Below are positions 1 to 17,217 of a stretch of DNA of 64,000 nt, in pieces. Origin of the DNA: Phymorhynchus buccinoides (lineage: Eukaryota; Mollusca; Gastropoda; Neogastropoda; Raphitomidae); NCBI GenBank assembly GCA_017654935.2, contig CM065687.1, positions 26,401,446-26,465,445 of the forward strand, in the 5' to 3' direction. The translations under genes were made by a program, and so were the position numbers. The notes under the pieces were generated by a model. The model was given only the letters and a program-made list of their open reading frames with translations. It was not told the DNA's origin and searched no databases. Positions within the stretch are counted from its first letter, which is position 1, and each line of letters starts with the position of its first letter.

Positions 1-1
1 T

Positions 2-5
<4 letters not shown>

Positions 6-37
<32 letters not shown>

Positions 38-85
38 CACAACAACGTCTCTTCCCAACAAACTCTGTCTCTCTCTCCCCCTCCA

Positions 86-175
<90 letters not shown>
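6..175. repeat. (CT)n microsatellites
   Basis: Two runs of CT dinucleotides (about 6-34 and 66-175), separated by a short non-repeat spacer. Neither strand carries a credible gene here. Confidence 0.95.
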
Positions 176-180
<5 letters not shown>

Positions 181-451
181 TTACAACAAAGCAGTCTTTA
201 TGTTCAAAATGTTATCGGGACATGCCCCACAGTCGCTTATAAATAAGTTTGTTGTCAATGATCAGCGCCATGTACACAAAATCATTCTCCCACTACCAAG
301 AATCGATTTATTTAAGACAAGTTAGGTTTATTCTGGCGGAGCTCTGTGGAACACCATCTTGGCCAGTTTTAAAATTGAAACAACAGTAGGCCTATTAACT
401 TTTAAAAAGAATTATAAAAAAAATCTCCTAACCAATTTCACTTATTTGCGC

Positions 452-3120
452 AGGAGGAGGGATGTGATGTCCAGGAGGAGGAGGGGTCTGATGTCCAGGA
501 GGAGGGATGTGACGTCAAGAAGGAGGAGGGGTATGAGGAGGAGGATGGGTGTGACGTCCAGGAGGAGGAGGTGTGAGACGTCCAGGAGGAGGAGGGTGTG
601 TGATGACCAGGAGGAGGAGGGTTGTGACGTTCAGGAGAGGAGGGGGGTGACGTCCAGGAAAGGAGGGATGTGACGTCCTGTGGCAGGTTTTAGTATCCAT
701 ATGATGGATGATAAATGGTGAGGGGAGGAGGGGTATGATGACCAGGAGAGGAGGGGTGAGACCAGCAGGGAAGCAGTTCTCTCCTTCGAATTCGGCTACG
801 GAGAACATTGTGGGTGCGTTTAAAAGGTCTCAGAAACCTTATTTCCATCGGATGGTTATTTATGTTTTCAGTGTTTGTAAGTATTTAGCTACAAAATATA
901 TAGTAATATTAATATAAAATCTGTTAGTTTCCGCTTTAGTTTTGAGTGTTGGTCAGTATGACTAGAACACATATACCTTTGTGGCAGATTTAAGTATCCA
1001 TATGTTCCATGATAAAGGGTCAGGAATACTGTGGAGTATGCCATGAGAGGAGAGGTGTGATGACCAGGAGAGGAGGGGTGTGACCAGCTGAGAAGTAGTT
1101 TCCTTCGAATTCGGCTACGGAGAACATTGTATGTTCGTTTCAAAGGTCTCAGAAACCTTCTTTCCAACTGATGGTGATTTATGTTTTGAGTGTTGGTAAG
1201 TATTTATTTATAAAATATATAGTAACATTAATTTAAAAAATCCGTCAGTTTTTGCGATAGTTTTGAGTGTTGGTCAGTATCGTTAGAATATATTTACATT
1301 TGTGGCAGATGTTAGATTCCATATGTTCCATGATAAAGGGTCAGGAACACTGAGGAGTATGCCAGGATTGGATAGGTGCGATGACCAGGAGAGGAGGGGT
1401 GTGACGCCCAGGAGGAGGAGGAGTATGATGACGAGGAGAGGACGTCCAGGAGGAGGGGTGTGATGACCATGAGGAGTGGAGTGACGTCGAGGAGAGGAGG
1501 GGTGTGACGTCCAGGAGAGGAGGGGAGTGACGTCCAGGAGAGGAGGGGAGTGACGTCCAGGAGGAGGAGGGGTGTGACGTCCAGGAGGATGAGGGGTGTG
1601 ACGTCCAGGAGGAGGAGGAGTGTGACGTCCAGGAGGAGGAGGGGTGTGACGTCCAGGAGGAGGAAGGGTGTGACGTCCAGGAGAGGAGGGGTGTGATGAC
1701 CAGGAGATGAGGGGTGTGACGTCAAGGAGAGGAGGGTGAGTGACGCCCAGGAGAAGGAGGGGTATGATGACCAGGAGATGAGGGGTGTGACGTCCAGGAG
1801 GAGGAGGTGGTGTGACGTCCAGGAGGAGGAGGGGTGTGACGTCCAGGAGGAGGAGGAGTATGATGACCAGGAGAGAGGAGGTGTGATGACCAGGAGAGTA
1901 GGGGTGTGACGTACCGGTGGAGGAGTGGTGTGATGACCAGGAGCTGGGTTGTGACATCCAGGAGGGTTGTGACGACCAGGAGGGTTGTGACGTATAGGAG
2001 AGGAGGGACGTGACGTCCAGGAGAGGAGGGGAGTGACGTCCAGGAGAGGAGGGGAGTGACGTCCAGGAGGAGGAGGGGTGTGACGTCCAGGAGGAGGAGG
2101 GGTGTGACGTCCAGGAGGAGGTGTGTGACGTCCATCAGAGGAGGGGTGTGACGTCCAGGAGAGGATGTGTGTGACGTCCAGGCGGATGAGTAGTGTGACG
2201 ACCAGGAGGAGGAGGGGTGTGATGATCCAGGAGGAGGAGGATGTCCAGGGAGGAAAGGGTGTGATGTCCAGGAGGAGGAGGGGTGTGACGACCAGGAGGA
2301 GGAGGGGTGTGATGACCAGAAGGAGGAGGGGTGTGAAGTCCAGGAAGAGGAGGGGTGTGATGACCAGGAGGAGGAGGGCTGTGACGTCCAGGAGGAGTAG
2401 GGGTGTGATGACCAGGAGGAGGAGGGGTGTGACGTCCCGGTCTCGGGGTGGTATGATGACCAGGAGAGGAGGGGTGTGATGACCAGGACGTGATGGGTGT
2501 GACGTCCATGAGGAGCAGGGGCGTCACGTCCAGGAGGAGGTGTGGTGTGACGTTCAGGTGGAGGAGGAATATGATGACCAGGAGAGGTGGGTGTGACGAC
2601 CAGGAGGAGGAGGAGGAGGAGTATGATGACCAGGATGAGGTGGGGTCTGACGGCCAAGAGAGGAGGGGTGTGACGTCCAGGAGGAGGAGGATTGTGACGT
2701 CCAGGAGGACAATGCGTGTGACGTCCAGGAGGTGTAGGGATGTGACGTCCAGGAGAGGAGTGGTGTGACCTTCAGGTGGAGGAAGAATATGATGACCAGG
2801 ATAGGTGGGTGTGACGACCAGGAGGAGGAGGAGGAGGAGTATGATGACCAGGATGAGGAGGGGTCTGACGGCCAAGAGAAGAGGGGGATGACGTCCAGGA
2901 GAGGAGGGGGTGACGTCCAGTAGAGGAGGTATGTGACGTCCAGGAGAGGAGGCGGATGACGTCCAGGAGAGGAGGGGGTGACGTCCAGGATAGGAGGGAT
3001 GTTACGTGACGTCCAGGAAAGGAGGGATGTGACGTCCTGTGGCAGATCTTAGTATCCAAATGTTCGATGATAAATGGTCAGGGGAGGAGGGGTGTGATGA
3101 CCAGGAGAGGAGGGGTGAGA
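452..3120. repeat. GGA-rich minisatellite with TGACGTCC core
   Basis: Imperfect tandem copies of a unit of roughly 24 bases of the form GTGTGACGTCCAGGAGGAGG, alternating with GTGATGACCAGGAGG variants. The blocks lie at about 452-675 and 1375-3020, with short blocks between. A longer unit of about 300 bases (starting near GTGGCAGAT...TATCCATATG and carrying AAATATATAGTAA) is interspersed, so the array has higher-order structure. Long open frames occur on both strands (Arg-rich on plus, Pro/Ser/His-rich on minus) only because the unit is close to a multiple of three and lacks stops. Confidence 0.9.
676..1310. repeat. two ~310-bp higher-order units
   Basis: Two diverged copies of a unit beginning GTGGCAG.TTTAGTATCCATATG and containing TTCGAATTCGGCTACGGAGA and AAATATATAGTAA. 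A third copy is at about 3035-3290 and a fragment at about 3571-3615. They interrupt the GGA-rich minisatellite. Confidence 0.8.
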
Positions 3121-3290
3121 CCAGCAGGGAAGCAGTTCTCTCCTTCGAATTCCGCTACAGAGAACATTGTGGGTGCGTTTAAAAGGTCTCAGAAACCTTA
3201 TTTCCAATGGATGGTTATTTATGTTTTGAGTGTTGGTAAGTATTTGGTTACAAAATATATAGTAACATTAATAGAAATCCGTCAGTTTCT
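3035..3290. repeat. third higher-order unit copy
   Basis: This copy repeats the 676-975 unit almost base for base, including the TCTCCTTCGAATTC and GGTCTCAGAAACCTTATTTCC segments. It then passes into unrelated sequence. Confidence 0.8.
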
Positions 3291-3636
3291 GCAATACAAT
3301 GGCGACAGCATCAACTTGATTGGCAGTTTACATACAGCCTCAGACATAAATGAAGGTATCACTTTCACTATTCTCACATAAATTGTCTAAGAGTCCAGGG
3401 GGACTCGCGACTGTGTGCGTATACAGCGCGCGCACTACGCGCACACACACACACACACACACACATAGAGGTAAAAGCATCCCTCTAGAATAATCTCCAC
3501 CAACTTTTTTTCCTCAATGCAATCAACTCTTTCAGACCACTTTCAGACCCAACCTAAAGAATTACCTTTGTGGCAGATGTTAGTATCCATACATGTTCCA
3601 TGAGAAAGGGTCGGGAACACTGAAGCAGCACACTGG

Positions 3637-3930
3637 GGTATCATCATCGTAGAGGGTCGATTCTCCCGGGGGCCAGGTAGGTCTAGCATGGAGGGTGTCA
3701 TCATCGTAGAGGGTCGATTCTCCCGGGGGCCAGGTAGGTCTGACATGGAGGGTGTCATCATCGTAGAGGGTCGATTCTCCCGGGGGCCAGGTAGGTCTAG
3801 CATGGAGGGTGTCATCATCGTAGAGGGTCGATTCTCCCGGGGGCCAGGTAGGTCTAACATGGAGGGTGTCATCATCGTAGAGGGTCGATTCTCCCGGGGC
3901 CCAGGTATGTCTAACATGGAGGGTGCACCG
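3637..3930. repeat. 57-bp minisatellite, five copies
   Basis: Five near-identical 57-base copies contain CATCATCGTAGAGGGTCGAT and TCTCCCGGGGGCCAGG. Because 57 is a multiple of three and the unit has no stop in one frame per strand, both strands show repeated 19-residue peptides. There is no start context, splice signal or known domain, so I do not call a gene. Confidence 0.9.
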
Positions 3931-3979
3931 ACAGATAGGAGGAACAAACCGTGCTGGTGGGGTGGCTGCACAGAGAATT

Positions 3980-4750
3980 AAACTTGTTAGAGCACATCGT
4001 AGCTTTCATTTTATAACTAGCAAATAGTAATTGAAAAGAAACCACACACAACAATGAAAACAAAAAGAAAACTTTCATTACAATAGAAATTTAGATTATG
4101 ATACTATTATAACAAAGGGGCTTCCGTGTAAATATACAGTCCAAATGAATGGCTGCCCAGATGGTCAGCTACAAAGGGGACAAGGAAGGAATGGGGGGAG
4201 CGATTGGGGAGGGGGGAGGGTAAGCAGGGAAGGGTGGGTTGGGTTTGGGACAGGGGGTCAAGAACGATAATTTGCAACAGAAAAGAACATAGCCCATTGC
4301 TTTTTCAGTCAACAAATTATCGCTCTTGACGGAAAGAAATGTGAATATTACTGAACGTGACGGGGAGTAGCTAAACCTTTACAAAAGAAAATAGGCAGAG
4401 GCTCGGGGTACGTGCCCGTATCTCACATTCTCCAGGCTACGGGTACGGCGCTCAATCACGGGACGCATAAATTGTGCGCAGATGTCTTCTTTTTTTTTTA
4501 AACACTACTAACATTAACTCTGACATGTTCCTAACCCTAACCCTAACTCTATTCCTTAAACCAAGATGCGCTAAAGATACGAAATAAAAACAAAGCATTT
4601 TGTTGACGAAAAATATTAATTCGACTTGGAAGAGTTACTATCCCTGAACATGGTCCGAGTGTTGCAGCAACGCCGCACCCATTGTGTGTGTGTGAAAGAA
4701 AACAATGTTACCAGTTGATTCTACCCTACTACCCTTTCTGCCTTCCTTTT
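3980..4750. other. no gene seen; G-rich patch and telomere-like tract
   Basis: No coding signal was found. The stretch has a G-rich patch at about 4187-4260 and a short CTAACCCTAACCCTAAC run at 4531-4547, which resembles the metazoan telomere hexamer but is only about three units long. Confidence 0.6.
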
Positions 4751-5002
4751 AATGAAAGTAGCCCTCTCACCTGAAGGAAAACTGGGCCCGAAATGACTTG
4801 TAAAATGGTGAAGGATGGCTCCGTTCACTGAGACCGTAAAAGGGCCGCGAGGCCTGTAAATAGCCCTATGTTTACATACCTACCTATTAAATGAAAGTTG
4901 CCCTCTCACCTGAAGGAAAGCTGGGCCCAAACTGACTTGTAAAATTGTGACGGATGGCTCAGTTCACAGAGACCGTAAAAGGGCCGCGAGGCCTATAGCT
5001 CC
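4751..5002. repeat. 139-bp tandem duplication
   Basis: Two copies (4751-4889 and 4890-5002) of a segment beginning AATGAAAGT.GCCCTCTCACC and containing GTAAAAGGGCCGCGAGGCCT. They differ at scattered positions, so the duplication is not recent. Confidence 0.85.
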
Positions 5003-5167
5003 GTAAAACTGTAAGGCCTAGTAGAGTAGAGCAGAGATCTTCCCTGTAACAAAGCCAAGCTGAAAATGAAAGGCAAAGTGAACACCGCTCAGAATGTGAT
5101 TCCCGCTCAGTTCGAGTTTGTCATTCTGATTGGGAAGTAAAAAATATGCGTGAGCGTATGTTTTGTG

Positions 5168-5352
<185 letters not shown>

Positions 5353-5734
5353 ATTGGGAGTATATGTGTATGCCCGCACCTGTTGGTGTCAAAGTCAAAG
5401 TCAAACATACTTTATTATCACCTTAGGTGAAATTACAGTGTGGTCTCGTACAAGCACAATACAATCAAAGAAACACATTTGCAAGCATGAAAGATGGAAA
5501 CAAAACTAAGGAAAAATGAATGACAAATCATGCTTTGCAAAACATTGAACATATTAAGGGTCAATGCAAGCCACTATCAAAACATTAAGAACTGCCCTTT
5601 TTCCCACCATTTCTATTATCACATTCATTTGTTCACCCCCACCCTACCCCAAACCCTCACCCTCTCCAAGTCACCCCAAGCTTTCACATATTTTGGGTCC
5701 CTTCCCGTTCCCAACATTTCATGCGCCTCCCTCT

Positions 5735-5772
5735 TCTCTCTCTCTGTCTCTCTCTGTCTGTCTCTCTCTGTC

Positions 5773-5844
<72 letters not shown>

Positions 5845-5985
5845 GCACACACATACACACATAGGCATAGAGACATACGGACAGACAGACACACACGCAT
5901 GCACAGACGCACGTACGCACGCACACACGTACGCACGCACGCACGCTCACACACATACACACACAGACACGCACACTACTGTACA
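5735..5985. repeat. (CT)n and CA-rich microsatellite
   Basis: About 90 bases of CT-rich repeat are followed by ACGCACAC/ACAGACAG-rich sequence, inside the LINE 3' region. Confidence 0.9.
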
Positions 5986-6224
5986 TGTTTACCAAATATA
6001 CCTCTAGGTCTAAGCTAGTGCATAGTTCCTCATTATTTGGTCTTAGCAGAAATCTTGTTCAGAAGTTCGACTGACTTAGGGACAAAACTAGCTGAATTTA
6101 TAATTGTTCTACAACGAATAGTGCGGAACCGTCTATCAGATGGCAATAGTTCATAGCAATGCGGTAGACCGTGACTTTGATCATTATCGATCTCCCTGGC
6201 TTTTCGAACTACACGTTTTTCATA

Positions 6225-6438
6225 GGGGAAGACGGGGTAAAAAGCGCATGGGCGGGTAAGAAGCCCACCCCAATTATCTCATGAAATGAAGCAAATTTCA
6301 GTCTCATTTTGCACATGAGACGAGCGTTAATGTCTAGCATTCGTCTCATGGGCAAATTTGACTGAAATTTTCTTTATTTCATGAGATAATTGGGGTGGGC
6401 TTCTTACCCGCCTATGCGCTTTTTACCCCGTCTTCCCC
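6225..6438. mobile_element. TA-flanked palindromic MITE, copy 1
   Basis: 214 bases, starting GGGGAAGACGGGGTAAAAAG and ending with its reverse complement. It is almost a complete palindrome: the two arms pair through GGGCGGGTAAGAAGCCCACC and the AATTATCTCATGAAAT segment, around a loop near GTTAATGTCTAGC. It is flanked by TA on both sides (6223-6224 and 6439-6440), which is the target duplication of Tc1/mariner-type transposons. It carries no coding capacity and interrupts the LINE. Confidence 0.9.
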
Positions 6439-7220
6439 TACAACAAACACAAACTGTCTTGTTTGCTACCCACGATCTTGCTACCAACATCCACAATCTT
6501 ATTCAGAACACCCTTGGGTTTTACATTCAAGCCACAGTACCAACAAATGAACGAAAATGTTATAATAGATTCAAGAAAACAACGATAAAGGCTTTGGAGA
6601 AGATCTGTGCTAACATTGAAAGATCTGAGCTTTCTCAGGCAGTACATCATTGTCTGGCATTTCTTGGAAACATGATCAACATGAGAAATAAAAGTAAACT
6701 TATTGTCTATGATTGTTCCCAGATACTTGTATTCATCTACCCTTTCGACTGTCACACCTTTGAGTGTGAGATCTGGCATTGGTACCGGGGATTTCCTAAA
6801 GTCGACTACAATTTCTTTTTTTTTTGTTACATTGAGGTCAAGATAGTTTTCCTCACACCAGGACACAAACTTTTCAACCTGCTCAAAGTAAGTACTGTCT
6901 GAGTTAGAAAGGTCAACTAAAGCTGTATCATCAGGGTATTTAATGACAGGGGCAGAATCTGTTCCTTTACAATCATTTGTGTAAAGGGTGAAGAGAACAG
7001 GAGATAGGACAGTGCCTTGGGGACAGCCGATGGATACAGACATTGTGGAGGACAGAGCGTTTTGAAATCTCACAGTCTGCGTGCGTTTAAGTAGGAAATC
7101 TATGATCCATAAAACTAGTCGATTGTTAACACTCATATTTATTAGTTTATTTGCTAAAAGATGGGGTTGTATGGTGCTAAAGGCAGACGAGAAGTCAATG
7201 AAGAGAATTTTGACAAACAA
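6438..7220 (-). pseudogene. LINE reverse transcriptase domain fragment
   Basis: An open stretch of about 260 codons with RT motifs: IDFSSAF, GCPQGTVLSPVLF, the catalytic box written YPDDTALV rather than the usual YADDTALV, and KYLGTIIDNKFTF. The two catalytic aspartates are present. The upstream part of RT is in another frame (from about 7481), so a frameshift separates them. The reading frame at the low-coordinate end is cut by a MITE at 6225-6438. I infer a dead copy. Confidence 0.8.
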
Positions 7221-7480
7221 ATTTCGGTTTTCTAGATGAGTGTATGCATTATGTAGAAGTGTGAGTATTACATCATCTGTTGATCTGTTCTGCTTGTTGC
7301 AAATTGAAGCGGGTCAAGATGCTCTGTTGTGGTCTTGAGAAGACGTTGTAAGACGACGTTTTCAAAACATTTCATAACAATTGATATGAGTGCGACAGAA
7401 CGATGGTCATTGAGACACGTTGGACTGCGTTTTTGGGGGGCTGGGCATATTGTAGAGGACTTCCACTGAGCAGGAATTGT

Positions 7481-8500
7481 TCAAACTCTAAGAGACCAAG
7501 AAAACAAAGAACTAAAGACATCTGATAGTTGGGAGGCACAAACTTTCAGAATTCGACCACTAATACCATCTGGGCCCTTAGCTTTCCTAACATTTAGACG
7601 CGAAAACACAGACTGAACTACACCTTGTTCTACCTCATACTGTTCTTCATCAGCCCCCTCCCTACCCAACTCATTATGCAAGTCATTCGTAGTAGAGTTT
7701 AAATCGCTGCTGAATTCTTGGTTGTCAAACCTGCAATAGAACGTGTTTAGCTGGTTATAGAAACCTTGCTGGCCTACTATTAGTACTACAGCCCTGTGTG
7801 CGCTTAGTAGTTCATGACATAAGCTTAATCCCTTTCCAGGCATCCGGCATATTCCCTGACTGAATCTGTAGCTCTACTCTATCTTTGTACTGTGTTCTGG
7901 CTTCTTTTATTTCCTTCCTAATCTTTGTCTGCACTTCACTACGCTTAGCTGTATCCCCTGAACTAAATACTACCTTCTTCTCATTAAGTGTCGTTTTAAG
8001 CGACTTGGAAACCCATGGCTTATTGTTAGGAAATATCTTAAGCCTTAGTAGGTACAATCATATTTTCACAAAACAAAATATAATCAGATATAACTTCTGT
8101 GGCTTCATGAACACTATCACTTGAATCAAGAAACACATTCCAGTCAGTACAATCAAAACATCCTTGTAACTCAGTGCGGCTTTCTTCTGACCAGCACTGT
8201 ACTACTTTCTTAACTACAGGATGTGTGTGGATGCGTTGTCTGTATTTAGGGAGGAGATTAATGGTGTTGTGATCTGAGATGCCAATTGGTAGCAGAGCGT
8301 GAGATTTGTAGGCTAACAGTATATTTCCATAACACAAGTCAATCGTTTTGTCTCTCCGTGTAGGAGAAGTGATGTTTTGTTCAAATGATGGTAGGCTTTT
8401 CCTTAGAGTGCACGAGTTGAAATCGCCCAGGATGAAGCAGGGCGCGTCAAATTATAGTCCAGGAAGATATCATCGCGAGCAGTGTCATGCGACACCTGGA
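7481..8500 (-). pseudogene. LINE endonuclease end and RT start, frameshifted
   Basis: Three overlapping frames together spell the APE endonuclease C-terminus (GDFN, then SDHN), a linker with CFDCTDWNVFLD, NNKPWVSKSLK and the RT entry motif AKGPDGI. The frame changes near 8050 and near 7830, so the region cannot make one protein. It is the 5' continuation of the RT fragment at 6438-7220. Confidence 0.75.
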
Positions 8501-8520
8501 CAAAAACAACATCCTCACAG

Positions 8521-14524
<6,004 letters not shown>

Positions 14525-14525
14525 A

Positions 14526-15668
14526 TTATCTATATGTACTGGTTTCCAACACGCAATGTGGATAAAATCCTTCCTGTCGAACCGAACCCAGCAAATCTCA
14601 GTCAAAGGAACCAAATCAGACACAGCGGCAGTGGTTAGCGGAGTCCACCGGGGCACAGTCCTTGGCCCACTTCTATTGCTCCTTTTTATCAACGATCTCC
14701 CGGACCAACTCAAATCTCAAGCACGACTATTTGCCCATCCGCAGGGGAAAAACCAGCTGGGGCAAGGAATGCCACCCCAAAAAATGCAATCGCAATGACA
14801 TGCTCCAAGTCCCACAAACCTATCGCCTTTCAAATACCACCTGAAGGGCATTGCCTAGAAGAAAAACGTCAAGTGCTAATTAAATAATAGGAGTGAGTAT
14901 TATTATCGACCTGAAGTGGAAAACCCATGACAACATAGGGTCACCAAAAAAACAGCAAACATTATCCGTAGCCTGCTCTGTTCTTTTGGGGAATAGTAAT
15001 TTTGGTCCCTTCTATGCACTTGTGTTTCTGTGTGCGTGTGTGGTTTGTGCGGGCACGTGTTGTGTGTGTGGTGTGGTGGGGTGTGGTGTGTGTGTGTTTG
15101 GTGTTTCTTGTTGTTTGTTGTTTGTCTTTGTGAGGATTTGTTTTGTGGCGAGGGGTATTCATTTATTTGTATTTATTGTAAGCGCTTAGGGCTTTGTTTA
15201 AGCCTCAACGCAATAAATGCCTCATTGTTATTTCTATTATTCTTGATGACTAGGTTAGGGTTCCTACAAAGAAATTTGAAAGCTAGCGGTAGTAACATGA
15301 AGGGCAAACGCATACAATACCTTAGTGCGCCCACATCGGGAATACTGTTCAACAGAATGGAACCCCCACACCACAGAACTACAAAGAAGATCAAAGCCGG
15401 ATTGAGAAGAGCGGCTGGATACTGTGAACAACAGCTAGGATCTATACCACCAGTAGCCACCATGCTCTACAAGCTTCAATGGGAATCACTTGAGGAAAGA
15501 AGATCAAAACATCAGGCCACCATGATGTACACAACGACCTCATATACATCAAAGCGGAACAGTTTCTCCTCCCTGGCAACACCCGCTAGGTCAAATCTTT
15601 CAAATACAGCACACACACAACTATCCCAGTTCGTGTTTCTTTTCCACACACACTTTGCCCCAAATTAG
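14526..15668 (+). pseudogene. plus-strand LINE reverse transcriptase remnant
   Basis: It begins directly after the poly(C) tract with RT motifs in a frame opening near 14530: SFLSNRTQQISV, SGVHRGTVLGPLL and LLFINDLPDQL. ARLFA follows, where the catalytic FADD box should be, but the two aspartates and the stretch after them are deleted. A second frame then gives WGKECHPKKCN, and VSIIIDLKWKTH follows. After an insertion (about 14964-15253) homology resumes with LGFLQRNLKAS and LGSIPPVATMLYKLQWESLEERR. This is a dead Jockey/CR1-type copy, distinct from the minus-strand LINE on the other side of the poly(C). Confidence 0.8.
14964..15253 (+). mobile_element. insertion in the LINE, probably SINE-like
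   Basis: About 290 bases interrupt the LINE frame between QQTL and LGFLQRN. The insert has a GT-rich microsatellite. Its 3' part (AGCGCTTAGGGCTT ... CAATAAATGCCTCATT, then TTATTTCTATTATT) resembles the 3' tail of molluscan tRNA-type SINEs, and a similar tail is at 19384-19458. No clear RNA polymerase III box was verified. Confidence 0.45.
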
Positions 15669-15669
15669 T

Positions 15670-16317
15670 TTTCTAATTATTTTATTTTCCGCATTGCGCA
15701 ACCTCTTAAGTCACTGTAATGTTTACTGAGACGGCGTGACAAGAACTTATTGAAGACTTGAAAGAAAAGCAATTTGACACGAACGCAAGACCATAATTAT
15801 GTTGACAGGTGACCAAGGGAAAGGCTACTCTTGATAACAAAAAGTGCTTTGTGGCCGAACAACACGCGAGCAAAAGATCAAACCCCATTGTTACTGGCGT
15901 TTAGCAGATTAATTAATCTTCAACAGCAACCCAGCAACCTGCAAAATACCTTCACAAATCTGCTGTACGTATACTTGATTTGGTGCTTTGAATTTAATTC
16001 GGCGTGTGTGTGTCCTAAAAGATGTGAAACTCCTGAAACAAAAACATTGTTGCTAGGCCTTTTAAAATAAACAACAAAACTTTAGCGTCTAGTGTTGTGA
16101 AGAAAAAGATTAATTGGTTGTCAAATATATTATTACAGTTTAACGTTTAGAGGATAATCCCGTTTACATGATGCTAAGTCGTGCTGAGCGGTACTCGTTG
16201 ATAATCAAATACAAAGTTCCCAGTGATATGGTGCAGCGTGACAAGGGAAATAAATGTCTCTTTCTCCTGTTCTATTTGTGCCCCTTTAATTAACCATTTA
16301 TCTTTCCTTTAGTGAAC
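15670..16317. other. no gene seen
   Basis: A-T-rich non-repetitive sequence. I see no open frame with recognisable motifs, no RNA gene and no repeat structure beyond the flanks. Confidence 0.5.
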
Positions 16318-16562
16318 TTAACCCTTTCGCTGCCAGCCATTTTCAGCCAAAAATGTCTGGGAAGATAAAAAAAATTATCTGCAATATTGAGAATTCCTCT
16401 GTGACATGTATAATAAATTATTAGGCCTATCCTTACTACCAAAATTAAGAAAATAGGGTCTTCGGATAACAGGCCCTGATTTGATGCCTTTTACTAGTTT
16501 TAGTGACATGGGTGTTAAACCATTTTGGTGCATAAATGCGACATTGGCGGTGAAAGGGTTAA
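16318..16562. mobile_element. TTAA-flanked piggyBac-like MITE, copy 1
   Basis: It begins TTAACCCTTTCGCTGCCAGC and ends TTGGCGGTGAAAGGGTTAA. The ends are imperfect inverted repeats starting CCCTTTC inside a TTAA duplication, the signature of piggyBac-type elements. It is noncoding, about 245 bases, and has two relatives at 49537-49790 and 50152-50396. Confidence 0.8.
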
Positions 16563-16570
16563 GTCCCAAA

Positions 16571-16572
<2 letters not shown>

Positions 16573-16640
<68 letters not shown>
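16573..16640. repeat. (CT)n microsatellite
   Basis: CT dinucleotide run with one TTT interruption. Confidence 0.95.
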
Positions 16641-16642
<2 letters not shown>

Positions 16643-16694
16643 AAGCTTATCCTTTTTACCCTCAAATAAAACATTCGATTCGTATTTGTATTCG

Positions 16695-16699
<5 letters not shown>
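16641..16699 (-). repeat. microsatellite-linked LINE/SINE-tail-like core
   Basis: On the minus strand this reads a (GAATAC)n-like run, then GAATGTTTTATTTGAGGGT, AAAAGGAT and AAGC. A second copy on the plus strand is at 45206-45271. In both places the core sits between CT/GA microsatellites. Confidence 0.6.
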
Positions 16700-16775
<76 letters not shown>

Positions 16776-16862
16776 ACTCTTGTGTGTGTGCGCGTACACA
16801 TGCATGTACGCACGCACACGCACACACACAGAGTCACACACACACACACACCACACACACAG
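16700..16862. repeat. (CT)n then CA-rich microsatellite
   Basis: About 75 bases of CT are followed by ACACACGC-rich sequence. Confidence 0.9.
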
Positions 16863-16876
16863 ATTTAATGTATGCC

Positions 16877-17060
16877 AGTCAGTCATTTCCGACCATAACT
16901 TGCCAGATAGCAGAGGGGGTCAGATGCTATTCTGGAAGGTCCCCAAAGGCCAACCCATCCTTTGGCTGCAGTACCAGAGGTGGTGCCAAGGCCCACTCAT
17001 TTGAGAGTCCACAAGAGACTAAACTGTACCATGATTTTCCATTAGTGGAAAATAATCTAT
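16877..17060 (+). repeat. dispersed ~280-bp repeat, partial copy 1
   Basis: It contains the family signatures CCAGATAGCAGAGGG, GGTCCCCAAAGGCCAACC, CTTTGGCTGCAG and ACTAAACTGTACCATGATTT. It lacks the middle part present in the copy at 27552-27838. The copy lies about 150 bases upstream of the TMEM187 coding exon, in its 5' untranslated intron or promoter region. Confidence 0.8.
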
Positions 17061-17200
17061 TGTAAGCTCATGTTACTGTTGAGCCAGGGCTGCTACAGGC
17101 TAATGTCAACCAATGATAAAAGCCATTTGAGTCAAAGGCCAATGCAGTTTACAAACCATGTAAATATTACATATTGTTTATGAACTGTTTCTTCTTTCGC

Positions 17201-17205
17201 TTCAG
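17201..17205 (+). other. 3' splice acceptor of the TMEM187 coding exon
   Basis: A pyrimidine-rich stretch (TTTCTTCTTTCGC) followed by TTCAG, immediately before TGCACTACAACGATG. This supports a 5' untranslated exon farther upstream that I cannot identify. Confidence 0.7.
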
Positions 17206-17217
17206 TGCACTACAACG

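Larger units (their letters stand above)
5392..8520 (-). mobile_element. decayed CR1/L2/Rex1-like LINE, 3' part
   Basis: A minus-strand non-LTR retrotransposon, broken by frameshifts. Reading from high to low coordinates it shows the end of an APE-type endonuclease (ILGDFN near 8425, GISDHN near 8275), a linker with TDWNVF, the start of reverse transcriptase (KAKGPDGISG), the RT core, and a C-terminal tail that resumes after a MITE (VVRKAREIDND near 6190). The 3' end carries a short tail of repeated TTTGAC (about 5392-5408), as in L2/CR1-type elements. A (CT)n and CA-rich block sits in the 3' untranslated part. The 5' end is lost where the poly(C) tract begins. Confidence 0.85.

Noticed and set aside
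1283..2875. Pro/Ser/His-rich minus-strand frames of 137-311 codons
   Set aside because: They follow the minisatellite period, appear in more than one frame, and lack start context, splice sites or domains.
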